DNA from: Methanoregulaceae archaeon
GTDB taxonomy: Bacteria > Armatimonadota > Fimbriimonadia > Fimbriimonadales > Fimbriimonadaceae
Length of the DNA: 64,000 bases
Assembly: GCA_020850325.1 (NCBI GenBank)
Contig: JADZEW010000001.1
Location: forward strand, 186,001 to 250,000
Reading direction: 5' to 3'
Shown: positions 17,081-25,123 of the stretch, piece after piece
Numbering within the stretch: the first letter of the stretch is position 1
Layout: every line of letters starts with the position of its first letter
Made by a program: the position numbers and the translations under genes
The notes under the pieces: model-generated
Database searches by the model: none
What the model saw: only the letters and a program-made list of their open reading frames with translations
Told to the model about the DNA's origin: nothing

Positions 17081-18856
17081 ATGGCGATCCGTTCCACCCT
17101 TCTCGCCCTTGCCCTGCTGGCGGCGGCGGCCGCAATGAGCCAGAATCCACCGATGGCTTCTCCGATTCCCCACGAAGTGCCCAAGGTCGACCTCGGCGAG
17201 TGGACCCGAGGCAGCGACCTCCAACCGGTCGTCGAGCGATTCGTCGCCGACCGCAACCTACTCCGGCGCTCGCTGGCGATCAGCGGCAGCCCGCAAGGCC
17301 GTGCGACCTGGAAGACGTTCTATAGCCAGTGGCAGAAGGAACTCGCCAAGGTACCGTTTGCCAAGCTAACCTTCGACGGACAGGTCGACTATCTGCTGCT
17401 CAAGAACCACCTCGCCCGCGAGGCCCGCCAGGGCGAACTCACCGAGCCCAAGGCGAAGGAAGGCGAAAAGTGGGTGCCGTTCGCCCAGACCATCTGGGAC
17501 CTGCGCGAGAAGCTCCGCAGCATGGAGAAGATCGAGCCGGAAAAGCTGGCGACCGAGATCACCGCCCTCGAGAAGACCATCGCCGCCGAGACGGCCAAAG
17601 TCGATAAGGCCAAGCCCGTCGATCGCGGCCAAGCCAACCGCGCCATCCAGACCGCAACCACCGCCAAAGAAGAGCTAAAGGAGTGGTTCGACTTCTACAA
17701 CGGCTACGATCCGATGTTCACGTGGTGGGTGGCCGAACCCTACAAGCGCGCCGATGCCGCTCTGGATGCGTTCATCGCCAAGCTGAAGGAGAAGCTGATC
17801 GCCAACCCGAAAGAAGAAGAGCGCGTGCCGCCGATCGGTGCCGAGGGTCTGCAGGCCGATCTCACCGCCGAGATGATTGTGTACTCGGCCGCCGAACTGG
17901 TGGAAATCGCGAACAAGGAATACGCCTGGTGCGAAGCAGAAGCCAAGAAAGCGAGCCGCGCGTTGGGCTTCGGCGATGACTGGCACAAGGCAATGGAGCA
18001 CGTGAAGGGGCTCCATGTCGCGCCCGGCGAGCAACCGGAGATGATCCGCGAGATGGCAATCGAAGCGATCGACTATCTTGAGAAGCGCGACTTGCTGACC
18101 ATCCCCGACCTCGCCAAGCAGACCTGGCGCATGACGATGATGTCACCCGAGCGGCAGCGCACGAGTCCGTTCTTCCTCGGCGGCGAGGTGATCATGGTGT
18201 CGTTCCCGACGAACACGATGACCCACGAAGAAAAGCTGATGAGCATGCGTGGCAACAACCGCCATTTCGCGCGGGCGACGGTGCATCACGAACTTATTCC
18301 CGGCCACCACATGCAGGGCTTCATGACCGCGCGTTACCGTCCCTACCGCGGTCTGTTCAATACGCCGTTCTGGGTGGAAGGTTGGGCGCTGTACTGGGAG
18401 ATGCTGCTGTGGGAAATGGGCTTCCCCGCGACACCCGAGAACAAGATGGGCATGCTGTTCTGGCGGATGCACCGGTGCGCGCGGATCATCTTCTCACTGA
18501 GCTACCACCTCGGCACCATGACGCCGGAGCAATGCGTGGATCTGCTGGTCGAGAAGGTCCGCCACGAGCGATCCACCGCCGAGGCCGAGGTACGACGCAG
18601 CTTTAACGGCTCGTATCCCCCGCTCTACCAAGCCGCGTACATGCTCGGCGCGCTCCAGATTTGGCGGATGCGGGAAGAGCTGGTCGAGTCTGGAAAGATG
18701 AAGGAGAAGGAGTTCCACGACGCGCTGCTGAAGGAGGGTCCGATCCCGATCGAAATGATGCGGGCCATCTTTACGAAGCAGAAGCTGTCGCCGGACTGGC
18801 AGCCCTCGTGGCGCTTCTATCCGGGCATCGAGAAGAGTGTTGCGAAGAAGAAGTGA
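17081..18856 (+). CDS. Exported DUF885 family metallopeptidase-like protein
   Basis: A 591-aa protein with an N-terminal signal peptide (to about residue 20) followed by a helical zincin-type domain. The DUF885 family, related to M32-type carboxypeptidases, carries an HExxH-like helix; here it reads HELIPGHH at residues 403-410, preceded by another His and followed by MQGFM. A conserved EGWALYWE follows about 45 residues later and probably supplies the third ligand. Predicted to act on peptides in the periplasm or outside. No Shine-Dalgarno; TAGAAC ends six bases before ATG, close to the leaderless pattern of leuD. Confidence 0.88.
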   Translation: MAIRSTLLALALLAAAAAMSQNPPMASPIPHEVPKVDLGEWTRGSDLQPVVERFVADRNLLRRSLAISGSPQGRATWKTFYSQWQKELAKVPFAKLTFDGQVDYLLLKNHLAREARQGELTEPKAKEGEKWVPFAQTIWDLREKLRSMEKIEPEKLATEITALEKTIAAETAKVDKAKPVDRGQANRAIQTATTAKEELKEWFDFYNGYDPMFTWWVAEPYKRADAALDAFIAKLKEKLIANPKEEERVPPIGAEGLQADLTAEMIVYSAAELVEIANKEYAWCEAEAKKASRALGFGDDWHKAMEHVKGLHVAPGEQPEMIREMAIEAIDYLEKRDLLTIPDLAKQTWRMTMMSPERQRTSPFFLGGEVIMVSFPTNTMTHEEKLMSMRGNNRHFARATVHHELIPGHHMQGFMTARYRPYRGLFNTPFWVEGWALYWEMLLWEMGFPATPENKMGMLFWRMHRCARIIFSLSYHLGTMTPEQCVDLLVEKVRHERSTAEAEVRRSFNGSYPPLYQAAYMLGALQIWRMREELVESGKMKEKEFHDALLKEGPIPIEMMRAIFTKQKLSPDWQPSWRFYPGIEKSVAKKK

Positions 18857-18862
18857 TCTGAG

Positions 18863-18890
18863 CCCCCTCCTTTCTTTAGAGAGGAGGGGG
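18863..18890. repeat. Intergenic hairpin CCCCCTCC/GGAGGGGG
   Basis: Two 8-nt arms flank a 12-nt interior just after the DUF885 stop. There is no T-tract after the stem (TTGGGGG follows), so it is not a typical Rho-independent terminator. The motif CTCCCCCTCTCC near it (18912-18923) also occurs at 16883-16894, suggesting a dispersed intergenic repeat. Confidence 0.5.
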
Positions 18891-18987
18891 TTGGGGGTGG
18901 AGAGTTCCGTACTCCCCCTCTCCTCGTTGACGGGCGTGAGGGGTGCCTCAGGTGCACAAGTTGTTCGCTTCGGCTCTCCCTCCTTAA

Positions 18988-19017
18988 CCCTCCCTCTCAC
19001 CATAGTGAAAGGGAGGG
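18988..19017 (+). promoter_or_regulatory. Hairpin burying the queE Shine-Dalgarno
   Basis: Two 13-nt arms (CCCTCCCTCTCAC and GTGAAAGGGAGGG) pair at 12 of 13 positions around a 4-nt loop. The 3' arm contains GGGAGGG, the best Shine-Dalgarno for queE (seven bases before ATG). If transcribed, the stem would hide the ribosome site unless opened. It may instead be part of a dispersed palindromic repeat. Confidence 0.5.
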
Positions 19018-19024
19018 AACGGAG

Positions 19025-19717
19025 ATGAACCTCCGCATCGCCGAGATCTTCACGTCCATCCAAGGCGAAGGCGAGCGGCTTGGCGTGCCCTCGGTGTTCG
19101 TCCGCATCAGCGGGTGCAACTTGCGGTGTCGCTGGTGCGATACGCCGTACGCTTCGTGGAATCCGGAAGGACCGGTGCGGGCGGTCGCAGAGATTATCGA
19201 TGAGGTCTCAGCTGCTGGGGTGCGGGATGTTGTCGTTACTGGCGGTGAGCCGATGCTCTTCGACGCCGTCGAGCCCTTGCTCCACGGCCTGGCGGCGAAC
19301 GGCCACTACGTGACCGTCGAGACGGCGGGCACGGTCTTCCGAGATGTGCCGATCGATCTGCTGTCGGTGAGCCCGAAGCTCGCCAACTCCCCGCCCGACG
19401 ATCCCGACTGGCGCGAGAGGCATGAAGCGACGAGCTCCGACCTGAATCCGCTCCGCCAACTGCTCGCCCAATATCGCTATCAGCTCAAGTTCGTGGTCGA
19501 CCCCGATGACGATCTGACGGGCCAGGATCGCGAGATCCGCGCGGTGCTGGAAAGCGTGGGCGCGTCGGCATCGCAGGTGATGATCATGGCCGAGGGCACC
19601 GACTCGGAGACCCTGCATCGGCGGGGGCGGGCGCTGGTGGAGTGGTGCATCGAGCGCGGCTACCGGCTCACTCCCCGATTCCACGTCGATTTGTTTGGAA
19701 ACACACGCGGGACGTGA
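19025..19717 (+). CDS. queE: 7-carboxy-7-deazaguanine synthase
   Basis: Radical-SAM enzyme converting 6-carboxytetrahydropterin to 7-carboxy-7-deazaguanine on the queuosine route. The 230-aa protein has 'SIQGEGERLGVPSVFVRISG' followed by the cluster-binding C31-X3-C35-X2-C38, then the 'TGGEPML' SAM-binding segment and C-terminal 'PRFHVDLFGNTRGT' typical of QueE. Other que genes are not in the window. Translation may be limited by the hairpin over its Shine-Dalgarno. tRNA-Ala follows 23 nt after the stop. Confidence 0.95.
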   Translation: MNLRIAEIFTSIQGEGERLGVPSVFVRISGCNLRCRWCDTPYASWNPEGPVRAVAEIIDEVSAAGVRDVVVTGGEPMLFDAVEPLLHGLAANGHYVTVETAGTVFRDVPIDLLSVSPKLANSPPDDPDWRERHEATSSDLNPLRQLLAQYRYQLKFVVDPDDDLTGQDREIRAVLESVGASASQVMIMAEGTDSETLHRRGRALVEWCIERGYRLTPRFHVDLFGNTRGT

Positions 19718-19740
19718 GGTATTCTCTGTGTCTCAGACGT

Positions 19741-19816
<76 letters not shown>

Positions 19817-19892
19817 CGAAACGTCCTTGTTTGCTTCGCGGGAGCGTCCCCGGTGCTGACAACTGAAGGCAGGCTCGACCCGAGATGTTGGA

Positions 19893-19912
19893 GGGCAACA
19901 GGTGCCCTTCTT
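19893..19912 (+). terminator. Weak hairpin/T-tail after tRNA-Ala
   Basis: GGGCA-acagg-TGCCC followed by TTCTT. The stem is short (5 bp), but it lies where the queE/tRNA transcript should end, at the boundary with the convergent candidate immunity gene. Confidence 0.35.
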
Positions 19913-20474
19913 AGAATCCGCGATCAAGGGGCACAAACTTCCCAGATGGGTCCACTGTAAACGTGATCCACGCCGCCCCGTAAGCAGTTCTTTCAAGAAA
20001 GAACACAACTCGCTTCTCTTCGGGAACGGCTCTGACCTTGAAGTCAGCAGCCTCGGCTAACAGGGCGGGAAGCGATGGAACCGCTTTTGCGAACAAACGA
20101 GACCAAGCCACTCGTGAATCCGCCGAAGGGTTCTCTAAGCCGGACTTCTGAAGTTTGGCGTCCTTGCGCGCGATACGCTGTCCCTCCGGAGCCAGCAACT
20201 TTACGTGCCAATCTGTTTCGCCAGTTGGCGGAGTTAGCATGATCTTCGAACGCTGGCTAGGCTTGGACTCCACGATCATATAGTAAGCGCCGTCTCTCCA
20301 ACGGATCGAAACCGAGGTGAAGTCGTTGCTGATCGGGCCTTCAACAGCAAGCATCTCCCAGGCCCTCGCTAGGATCGTGCCTGGTGGAGTTCGAGTTTCC
20401 ACTTGGTTGTGAAGACTTCCAATAGCACCTTGCGAAATGATTAGGAGTGCAACAAGAGTGGCGAGTTTCTTCAT
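19911..20474 (-). CDS. Small exported protein; candidate immunity partner of the RHS-tip gene
   Basis: A 187-aa protein starting MKKLATLVALLIISQGAIGS, a good signal peptide, with no lipobox and no other membrane segment. The mature part is beta-rich and charged (ISNDFTSVSIRWRDGAYYMI, RVVFFLERTAYGAAWITFTV) and I do not recognise it. Its ATG overlaps the stop of the RHS-tip gene as ATGA, so the two are translated together. A small gene coupled directly behind an RHS C-terminal tip is the classical place for an immunity gene; here the product should act outside the cytosol. The immunity role is inference only. Sampled GC is about 57 %. Confidence 0.6.
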   Translation of the reverse strand: MKKLATLVALLIISQGAIGSLHNQVETRTPPGTILARAWEMLAVEGPISNDFTSVSIRWRDGAYYMIVESKPSQRSKIMLTPPTGETDWHVKLLAPEGQRIARKDAKLQKSGLENPSADSRVAWSRLFAKAVPSLPALLAEAADFKVRAVPEEKRVVFFLERTAYGAAWITFTVDPSGKFVPLDRGF

Positions 20475-22624
20475 ACAACACCGCAACGATAGCAGTAACG
20501 AGTGAGCCAGTCCTGCGAAGGCATTGGATGGCATGCATGCTTTAGCCTGCGACACTCATAGCATCTCCAATCGTCTAGCGCTATGCAGTCATTCGAAATC
20601 TTGTGGTGACATTGCTCAGTGGCACACTTGATACCGGCCTTAGTAGCTATACACTCATCATAGATTACTGGAGGAATACCTGTATAGCCTGGCGCACAAC
20701 CTCCAGGGGGAATGTGCCCATGTTCGTGAACTTTGTCGCAAGCCCTAATAAATGGATTCTTACTGGGGCCTGGAGTGTTAGGGCAATAACAGTGGTGCGG
20801 CTTGCCATCACAGCAAAATGCGAAAGCCAAAGGATATGTGCCGGGCGGATAAGGAGGAGTCTTCAAGGGCTCCGAGCACCACTTAGGATTAGCAGCAATA
20901 AACTTCTTGCATTCCACGTCACAATCCAATGCACACATCAGGTTAGGATTCAGACCGCTTGGATCGACGTACTTAACGGGATTGTTTAGCGCGTACCCAT
21001 ATGGGTGCTCGCCTTCAATCTGCTCTTGCAGCCTGACTGCCGTCAGAAATCGTGCTAGCCCAGCCATGTAAAGACGCGGACCCTGAGGCAGAGAGAGCAG
21101 AACGCCACCGAAAAGACCGGAAGTGGTCTGCCCGGATCGGCTGCTCGGAAGGTGTGGTAGCTGCTTTCCAAGTGGCAGCCCGAGTCCGTCAGTTCGAGCA
21201 GCACTGATGTGCGCATGGGTGGTGCGTGGTGTTTGGACCACAAGGCTTGGCATTTGCCGCATTGAAGGCAAGGAAACCCCAGCTTGTCGCAGTATCTGCT
21301 CATTGCGCTCGTGGTTCTGGCGGTTGATTCTGTCCACCTCCGCAAGGTGCTTTTCAAAACGTTCAGTATGTCGTCGCTGGTTCTCCATCGCCCGCTGCAC
21401 CGACTCAAGTGGATCACGGAATGGGAACGGATGCTCTAGGACCCAGCTCTCGGTGTGTTCACCATTCTCGAGAATGAAACTCAGCAGCAAATGGTGGCCC
21501 TGATCGGACAAGCACCAACGGGCACTGCTAGGAATACCCTCTCTAGCCATGACCTTTCCGATGGCCGTCTTCATTGCGAGCGGTGCTCCCTCGATCCAGT
21601 CCGGCCATTTGTCCAGATTCGGTTCCTGGGATGGGACAGCGATGAGTTCGCGATCTAACTCAATGCTGTCACCACAGTGCTCAAATGCAGCATGGAGGCA
21701 TTCGTCGATAGAGGCCGTGATTTCGGCGTGAGTGTCGTAGCCATGCTGCCGAACGGCATCTGCCATTCTCTCCGCAAGCGTAAAGACGTGTCCGACGCAT
21801 TCCCGGATCACCGTTAGCGCGTTGTCAATCTGGATGAGGGCGGACGGGGAGACATGGTTGGATTGCAGCAACCGATCAGCGATGGTTGTTGCCCAGATCA
21901 CCTCCTCTCGAGGTAGATCTGATCTTCCACCGTTACCGACGAACTGAGCAAGTTGAACGACGGAAGCGCGCTGGTCCTCTTCGATAGGAGCCATATCAAA
22001 CCCTTTTTGCCGGATCAACTCGTTCACCTTGAGATCAAGCACGAAGGACTGAACGAACCCGACCAGGCGCATACGCTGTGGGTCACCAGCATCTTCCATG
22101 ACCCTCAGATCTTCGCATTCATCCACGTACTGGACCCACGCATGGCCAAGCTCGTGGGCGATGATGGTCTCATTGACCTGCGCTGCGTCCAGAAACAATA
22201 TGTTCGCGGTAGGATGGCAGATCGTGTCGATGTGGTTGACACCCGGAACGTTGCCGTCACGTCGCAGTCCCGGCATCGTGTCGACGATGGCGAAGGTCTT
22301 CGTCGTGCAGCGATCGATGGCCATGAAAAACTCAGTGAGCTTCGGCGAAAGATTGGAGGGCACAATTACTGGATAGAGATCCTGTGCCGGAACGACCTCA
22401 CCTTCTCTCCACCGGTGCAATGAGTCGTAGGTCGGGATCGCCACATGTTCTTGAACAACATACTCCAGCCCATGCTGATTGACCATCTTCGATCCGATCG
22501 CCGGAAGCCCGTATCGGGTGGCTATCCAGTTTGCCCGCTCACGCTGGCAAGCGAGCTCCGTAGCAACCTCAGAATCGTCCGAACGAATGGTGGTTTCTTG
22601 CATTGCTCGTCGCAGGCTTGACAT
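20471..22624 (-). CDS. HELGH metallopeptidase-like protein fused to an RHS core end and Cys-rich HExxH tip
   Basis: The 717-aa protein starts at ATG 22624, right after a consensus -10. Residues 1-510 have no signal peptide and carry NETIIAHELGHAW with HELGH at 157-161, recalling ImmA/IrrE-type zincins; a charged coiled stretch lies near 430-480. Residues 517-560 match the end of the RHS hyper-conserved core (RLYMAGLARFL, then PYGYALNNPVKYVDPSGL). The last 158 residues form a Cys-rich tip with a second zinc motif HEHGH at 633-637 and several CxxC pairs. No RHS/YD repeats are present. The tip DNA has lower GC (55 of 120 at 20581-20700). I read it as an RHS toxin cassette captured by another gene; a decayed gene remains possible, although the frame is intact. 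Confidence 0.75.
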   Translation of the reverse strand: MSSLRRAMQETTIRSDDSEVATELACQRERANWIATRYGLPAIGSKMVNQHGLEYVVQEHVAIPTYDSLHRWREGEVVPAQDLYPVIVPSNLSPKLTEFFMAIDRCTTKTFAIVDTMPGLRRDGNVPGVNHIDTICHPTANILFLDAAQVNETIIAHELGHAWVQYVDECEDLRVMEDAGDPQRMRLVGFVQSFVLDLKVNELIRQKGFDMAPIEEDQRASVVQLAQFVGNGGRSDLPREEVIWATTIADRLLQSNHVSPSALIQIDNALTVIRECVGHVFTLAERMADAVRQHGYDTHAEITASIDECLHAAFEHCGDSIELDRELIAVPSQEPNLDKWPDWIEGAPLAMKTAIGKVMAREGIPSSARWCLSDQGHHLLLSFILENGEHTESWVLEHPFPFRDPLESVQRAMENQRRHTERFEKHLAEVDRINRQNHERNEQILRQAGVSLPSMRQMPSLVVQTPRTTHAHISAARTDGLGLPLGKQLPHLPSSRSGQTTSGLFGGVLLSLPQGPRLYMAGLARFLTAVRLQEQIEGEHPYGYALNNPVKYVDPSGLNPNLMCALDCDVECKKFIAANPKWCSEPLKTPPYPPGTYPLAFAFCCDGKPHHCYCPNTPGPSKNPFIRACDKVHEHGHIPPGGCAPGYTGIPPVIYDECIATKAGIKCATEQCHHKISNDCIALDDWRCYECRRLKHACHPMPSQDWLTRYCYRCGVV

Positions 22625-22630
22625 AGCGCT

Positions 22631-22636
22631 ATTATA
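22631..22636 (-). promoter_or_regulatory. -10 box of the metallopeptidase/RHS-tip gene
   Basis: A perfect TATAAT on the minus strand ends six bases before ATG 22624, with no Shine-Dalgarno: the leaderless layout. No good -35 is visible at the expected distance (around 22654-22659), which could mean activator dependence, perhaps on the divergent AraC-type gene. Confidence 0.6.
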
Positions 22637-22672
22637 AGGTGGATTCTTCCGAGATCGTGGGATTGAGAGAAA

Positions 22673-23242
22673 ATGATCAAAATGATCACATCCGCCCCGT
22701 GCTATAGATATCAGCATGCGAAGTTCGCGGCGGTGCCAGACCAGTTCGTCTCGACTCTAACGGTTCGGCTCGTGGAAGTCAGCAGTTTGCACCAACCCCT
22801 CGACGAGGCGACGTTGGCACATGAGTTTGGCTACTCCCGACCACACTTCCGGCGGCTCTGCCACAGCGCCATCGGCGAAAGTGCAGTTTCGTTCGTGCGC
22901 CGAGTGCGACTTGAACGGGCTGCCATGTGCTTAGCATCCGAGAGGTCGGTTGCATCAGTTGCCCGGGATGCAGGCTTCCAGTCGCGAGAGGCGTTTGCGA
23001 AGGCATTTTACTCCCACTTCGGATGCACTCCAGCCGAGTTAAAGCGACTAAACTGCGGTGACTCGCTGAGATTCCCGACATCAATCTCTGCCATCTGGGA
23101 TCAGGTTTCGGTCAGAGTCCAGACCGCTGATTTCTCGTTCACCACTTTTCTTTATGACGGTGTCATCTTGCTCGGACGCACGTTCAGTGATGGACGCATT
23201 GATTGGCGGTCCGACTTCAGGAGGGATGCTCGCCGACGCTAG
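22673..23242 (+). CDS. AraC-family transcriptional regulator
   Basis: A 189-aa protein with the two helix-turn-helix motifs of AraC/XylS proteins: DEATLAHEFGYSRPHFRRLC (about 43-62), then SVASVARDAGFQSREAFAKAF and FGCTPAELKR (about 88-122). Unusually, the DNA-binding domain is N-terminal and is followed by only about 60 residues (FPTSISAIWDQVSV and on) that match no ligand domain I know; the 3' end may be truncated. Two TGATCA palindromes (22674-22679 and 22683-22688) overlap its start codon and could be an autoregulatory site. It diverges from the RHS-tip gene with a 48-nt shared promoter region, so it may control it. Confidence 0.78.
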   Translation: MIKMITSAPCYRYQHAKFAAVPDQFVSTLTVRLVEVSSLHQPLDEATLAHEFGYSRPHFRRLCHSAIGESAVSFVRRVRLERAAMCLASERSVASVARDAGFQSREAFAKAFYSHFGCTPAELKRLNCGDSLRFPTSISAIWDQVSVRVQTADFSFTTFLYDGVILLGRTFSDGRIDWRSDFRRDARRR

Positions 23243-23276
23243 ATCACGGTCTTGCTGACCATCATCCACACGAGTC

Positions 23277-24425
23277 TCACTCTACGGCGTCTCGGCGCGA
23301 GAACCGATCCGCCTCCACAAACAGCTGCAACGTGGGCCGCTCGATCTGGATCGTGACGATCATCGCGCTGCCGAGCAGAGCGGCTGCCCCAACCAGGAGG
23401 CGATCGATCACACTCGGCATACCCAGATTTCCAAACGTCGCCGCGAGGTAGACCATCGTGACAAAGCACGCGAACAAGGCAAAGAGGTACGGCGCCGCCG
23501 GAGTGTATCTGCCCAATTCACCCTGAACCACCGACTCCCGCAAGGCATCCACCTTCCGGCCCAGCATGGCCCTATAGAGAGAGATCACTACCGCAAGCGT
23601 GGCCGGGACAAGCCACCGCGCGGTCGTGGCTTGTTCGGGCGTCAGGCCGAAGCTCGCCATGTGCAGCACCTTGATCAGCAACATGCCGCCGAATCCGAGC
23701 ACGACGAAGTCCTGGACTCCTCCGATCGCCGGATAGTCGGGGAAGCGCATCACCAGCAAGAACGTGATCGACTTGAGGATCAGCAGCGACGACAGCAGAG
23801 CGACCACGCTGGCGATCATCAGATGCCTTCGTGCGCTCGCTTCGAGGATCTGATCGAGAGTCGGGGCCCTCACCTCGAGCTGAGCGAACGTTGGCTTACT
23901 CGTCAGCCGAACGTCGCCCGCCAGCCGATTGACCATCAGCGCGACGCCTCCGACCGATTCGTGGGAGTCCCCCGAGTCTCCTCGGATGCCGATCAGTTCT
24001 TGACCGACCCGAGAGGAACTCATGCCGAGCGCGTCGAGGTGCAGGGTCACTTCGGCGGTTGCTCGTGAGCGGGCTTGATCGACCGAACTTGCCTGGGCAG
24101 CCACCTCCGCCAGCATCAGCGCACCGATGAAACAGATGATGCTCGCCACGGCAAGAGAGAGCGAGACATGTCGAAGGACCACGCCATGGGCGGCTACGTG
24201 AACCCGCGAGTTCCGCTCCTTATCCAAGGCCTCGAGGCCCAACATCACCGCGAGTACGGTGATGGCGAACCCTCCCAAGCCGGCGAGCAATCCGCTGTAG
24301 TTCGACGACATCACGCCGTAATCGAACGGAAAGGGGTCCTTCTTGGCGGATGCCATGGCGAGGGCCAAGGTGACAAACGCGATGAATGCGGTGTAGTAAG
24401 CCCAGGTTTGATATCGCCGCGTCAT
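23277..24425 (-). CDS. Multi-pass membrane protein of unknown function
   Basis: A 382-aa protein with about eight predicted membrane segments: YTAFIAFVTLALAMASA (11-27), SGLLAGLGGFAITVLAVMLG (44-63), LSLAVASIICFIGALML (88-104), two around 205-260, and three between 270 and 360. A soluble loop at about 110-200 separates two membrane halves. No motif identifies a substrate or an enzyme. It diverges from the exported-protein gene at 24500 across a 74-nt gap and has neither a clear Shine-Dalgarno nor a clear -10 next to its ATG. Confidence 0.7.
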   Translation of the reverse strand: MTRRYQTWAYYTAFIAFVTLALAMASAKKDPFPFDYGVMSSNYSGLLAGLGGFAITVLAVMLGLEALDKERNSRVHVAAHGVVLRHVSLSLAVASIICFIGALMLAEVAAQASSVDQARSRATAEVTLHLDALGMSSSRVGQELIGIRGDSGDSHESVGGVALMVNRLAGDVRLTSKPTFAQLEVRAPTLDQILEASARRHLMIASVVALLSSLLILKSITFLLVMRFPDYPAIGGVQDFVVLGFGGMLLIKVLHMASFGLTPEQATTARWLVPATLAVVISLYRAMLGRKVDALRESVVQGELGRYTPAAPYLFALFACFVTMVYLAATFGNLGMPSVIDRLLVGAAALLGSAMIVTIQIERPTLQLFVEADRFSRRDAVE

Positions 24426-24499
24426 GAAGGTAGAACGGATCGACGCGAGTCATTGATGCAAGCCGTTCGTGCTCTGCGGGTGTATCGCATAATGCAGGT

Positions 24500-25123
24500 A
24501 TGGCACGCGCATTTCGACCCATGCTTCTGGCTCTCACCGCCGCAATTGCGGTCGGCAGTTCCTCATTCGGCGCCGCTCAGGCGGCTTCCCGCGGATCCGT
24601 CGTCGTATTCCCCGTGATCTACGACAAGTCGGGAACCGACACCTCGCGGGCCAAAGCCAAAGAAGCGATGAACGAGATCTTCAAGAAGGGCGGACTCAAG
24701 GTCGTCGATGAGGCCGGTGCCACCAAGATCTGGGCCGCAAAGAAGTTCGCCAGTCCCACGATCACCCGGCCGCCGAGCAAGGATAACCTCGTCTCACTAG
24801 GTAAGGCGATCGGCGTGAAGTATGTCTGCTCGGCCTCGGTGACCTTCCATACCCGCTCGATCTGGGTCAACCTCGGCCCCAAGACCATCTCGACCTGCCA
24901 CGTCACGCTGACGATCGTTGATTCACAGACTGGCAAGATCGTCCACGAAGCCGACGCCGAGGGGCGCAGCGACGAGAAGAGCGACAACCTGAAGATCGCG
25001 GGCGCGATCCTCATCAGCCCGCTCGTGACGGCGGTGAGCGGTGGTCCGAAGACACCCCAAGAGTCGCGAGCCGCGCAGATCGCCAGTGCGCGCGCCCTCG
25101 AGAAGTTCATTATCGTCGAGTAG
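24500..25123 (+). CDS. Exported protein of unknown function
   Basis: A 207-aa protein with a signal peptide (MARAFRPMLLALTAAIAVGS, cleavage probably near AQA-AS, residue 29). The mature part alternates helices and strands: SVVVFPVIYDKSGTD, KEAMNEIFKKGGLKVVDE, then 'GVKYVCSASVTFHTRSIWV' and 'TLTIVDSQTGKIVHEADAEG'. This is the pattern of periplasmic TolB-N/CsgG/LptE-like domains that handle an outer-membrane or lipoprotein partner. That likeness is structural guesswork. CATAAT ends six bases before ATG with no Shine-Dalgarno. The 3' end overlaps convergent arsA by 14 nt. Confidence 0.7.
   Translation: MARAFRPMLLALTAAIAVGSSSFGAAQAASRGSVVVFPVIYDKSGTDTSRAKAKEAMNEIFKKGGLKVVDEAGATKIWAAKKFASPTITRPPSKDNLVSLGKAIGVKYVCSASVTFHTRSIWVNLGPKTISTCHVTLTIVDSQTGKIVHEADAEGRSDEKSDNLKIAGAILISPLVTAVSGGPKTPQESRAAQIASARALEKFIIVE

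Noticed and set aside
22625-22717. Earlier in-frame start for the metallopeptidase/RHS-tip gene at 22717
   Set aside because: It would add 31 residues rich in His/Phe/Arg without homology and would cross the TATAAT and the AraC start; ATG 22624 sits exactly six bases behind the -10.
19817-23276. Integrase or duplicated tRNA-Ala 3' end (att site) bounding the island
   Set aside because: No recombinase gene and no second copy of the tRNA T-arm/acceptor sequence could be found by eye to 23.3 kb.
24503-24518. TGGCACGCGCATTTCG as a sigma-54 (-24/-12) promoter
   Set aside because: The -12 element reads TTTC and not TTGC, and it lies inside the start of a coding region.
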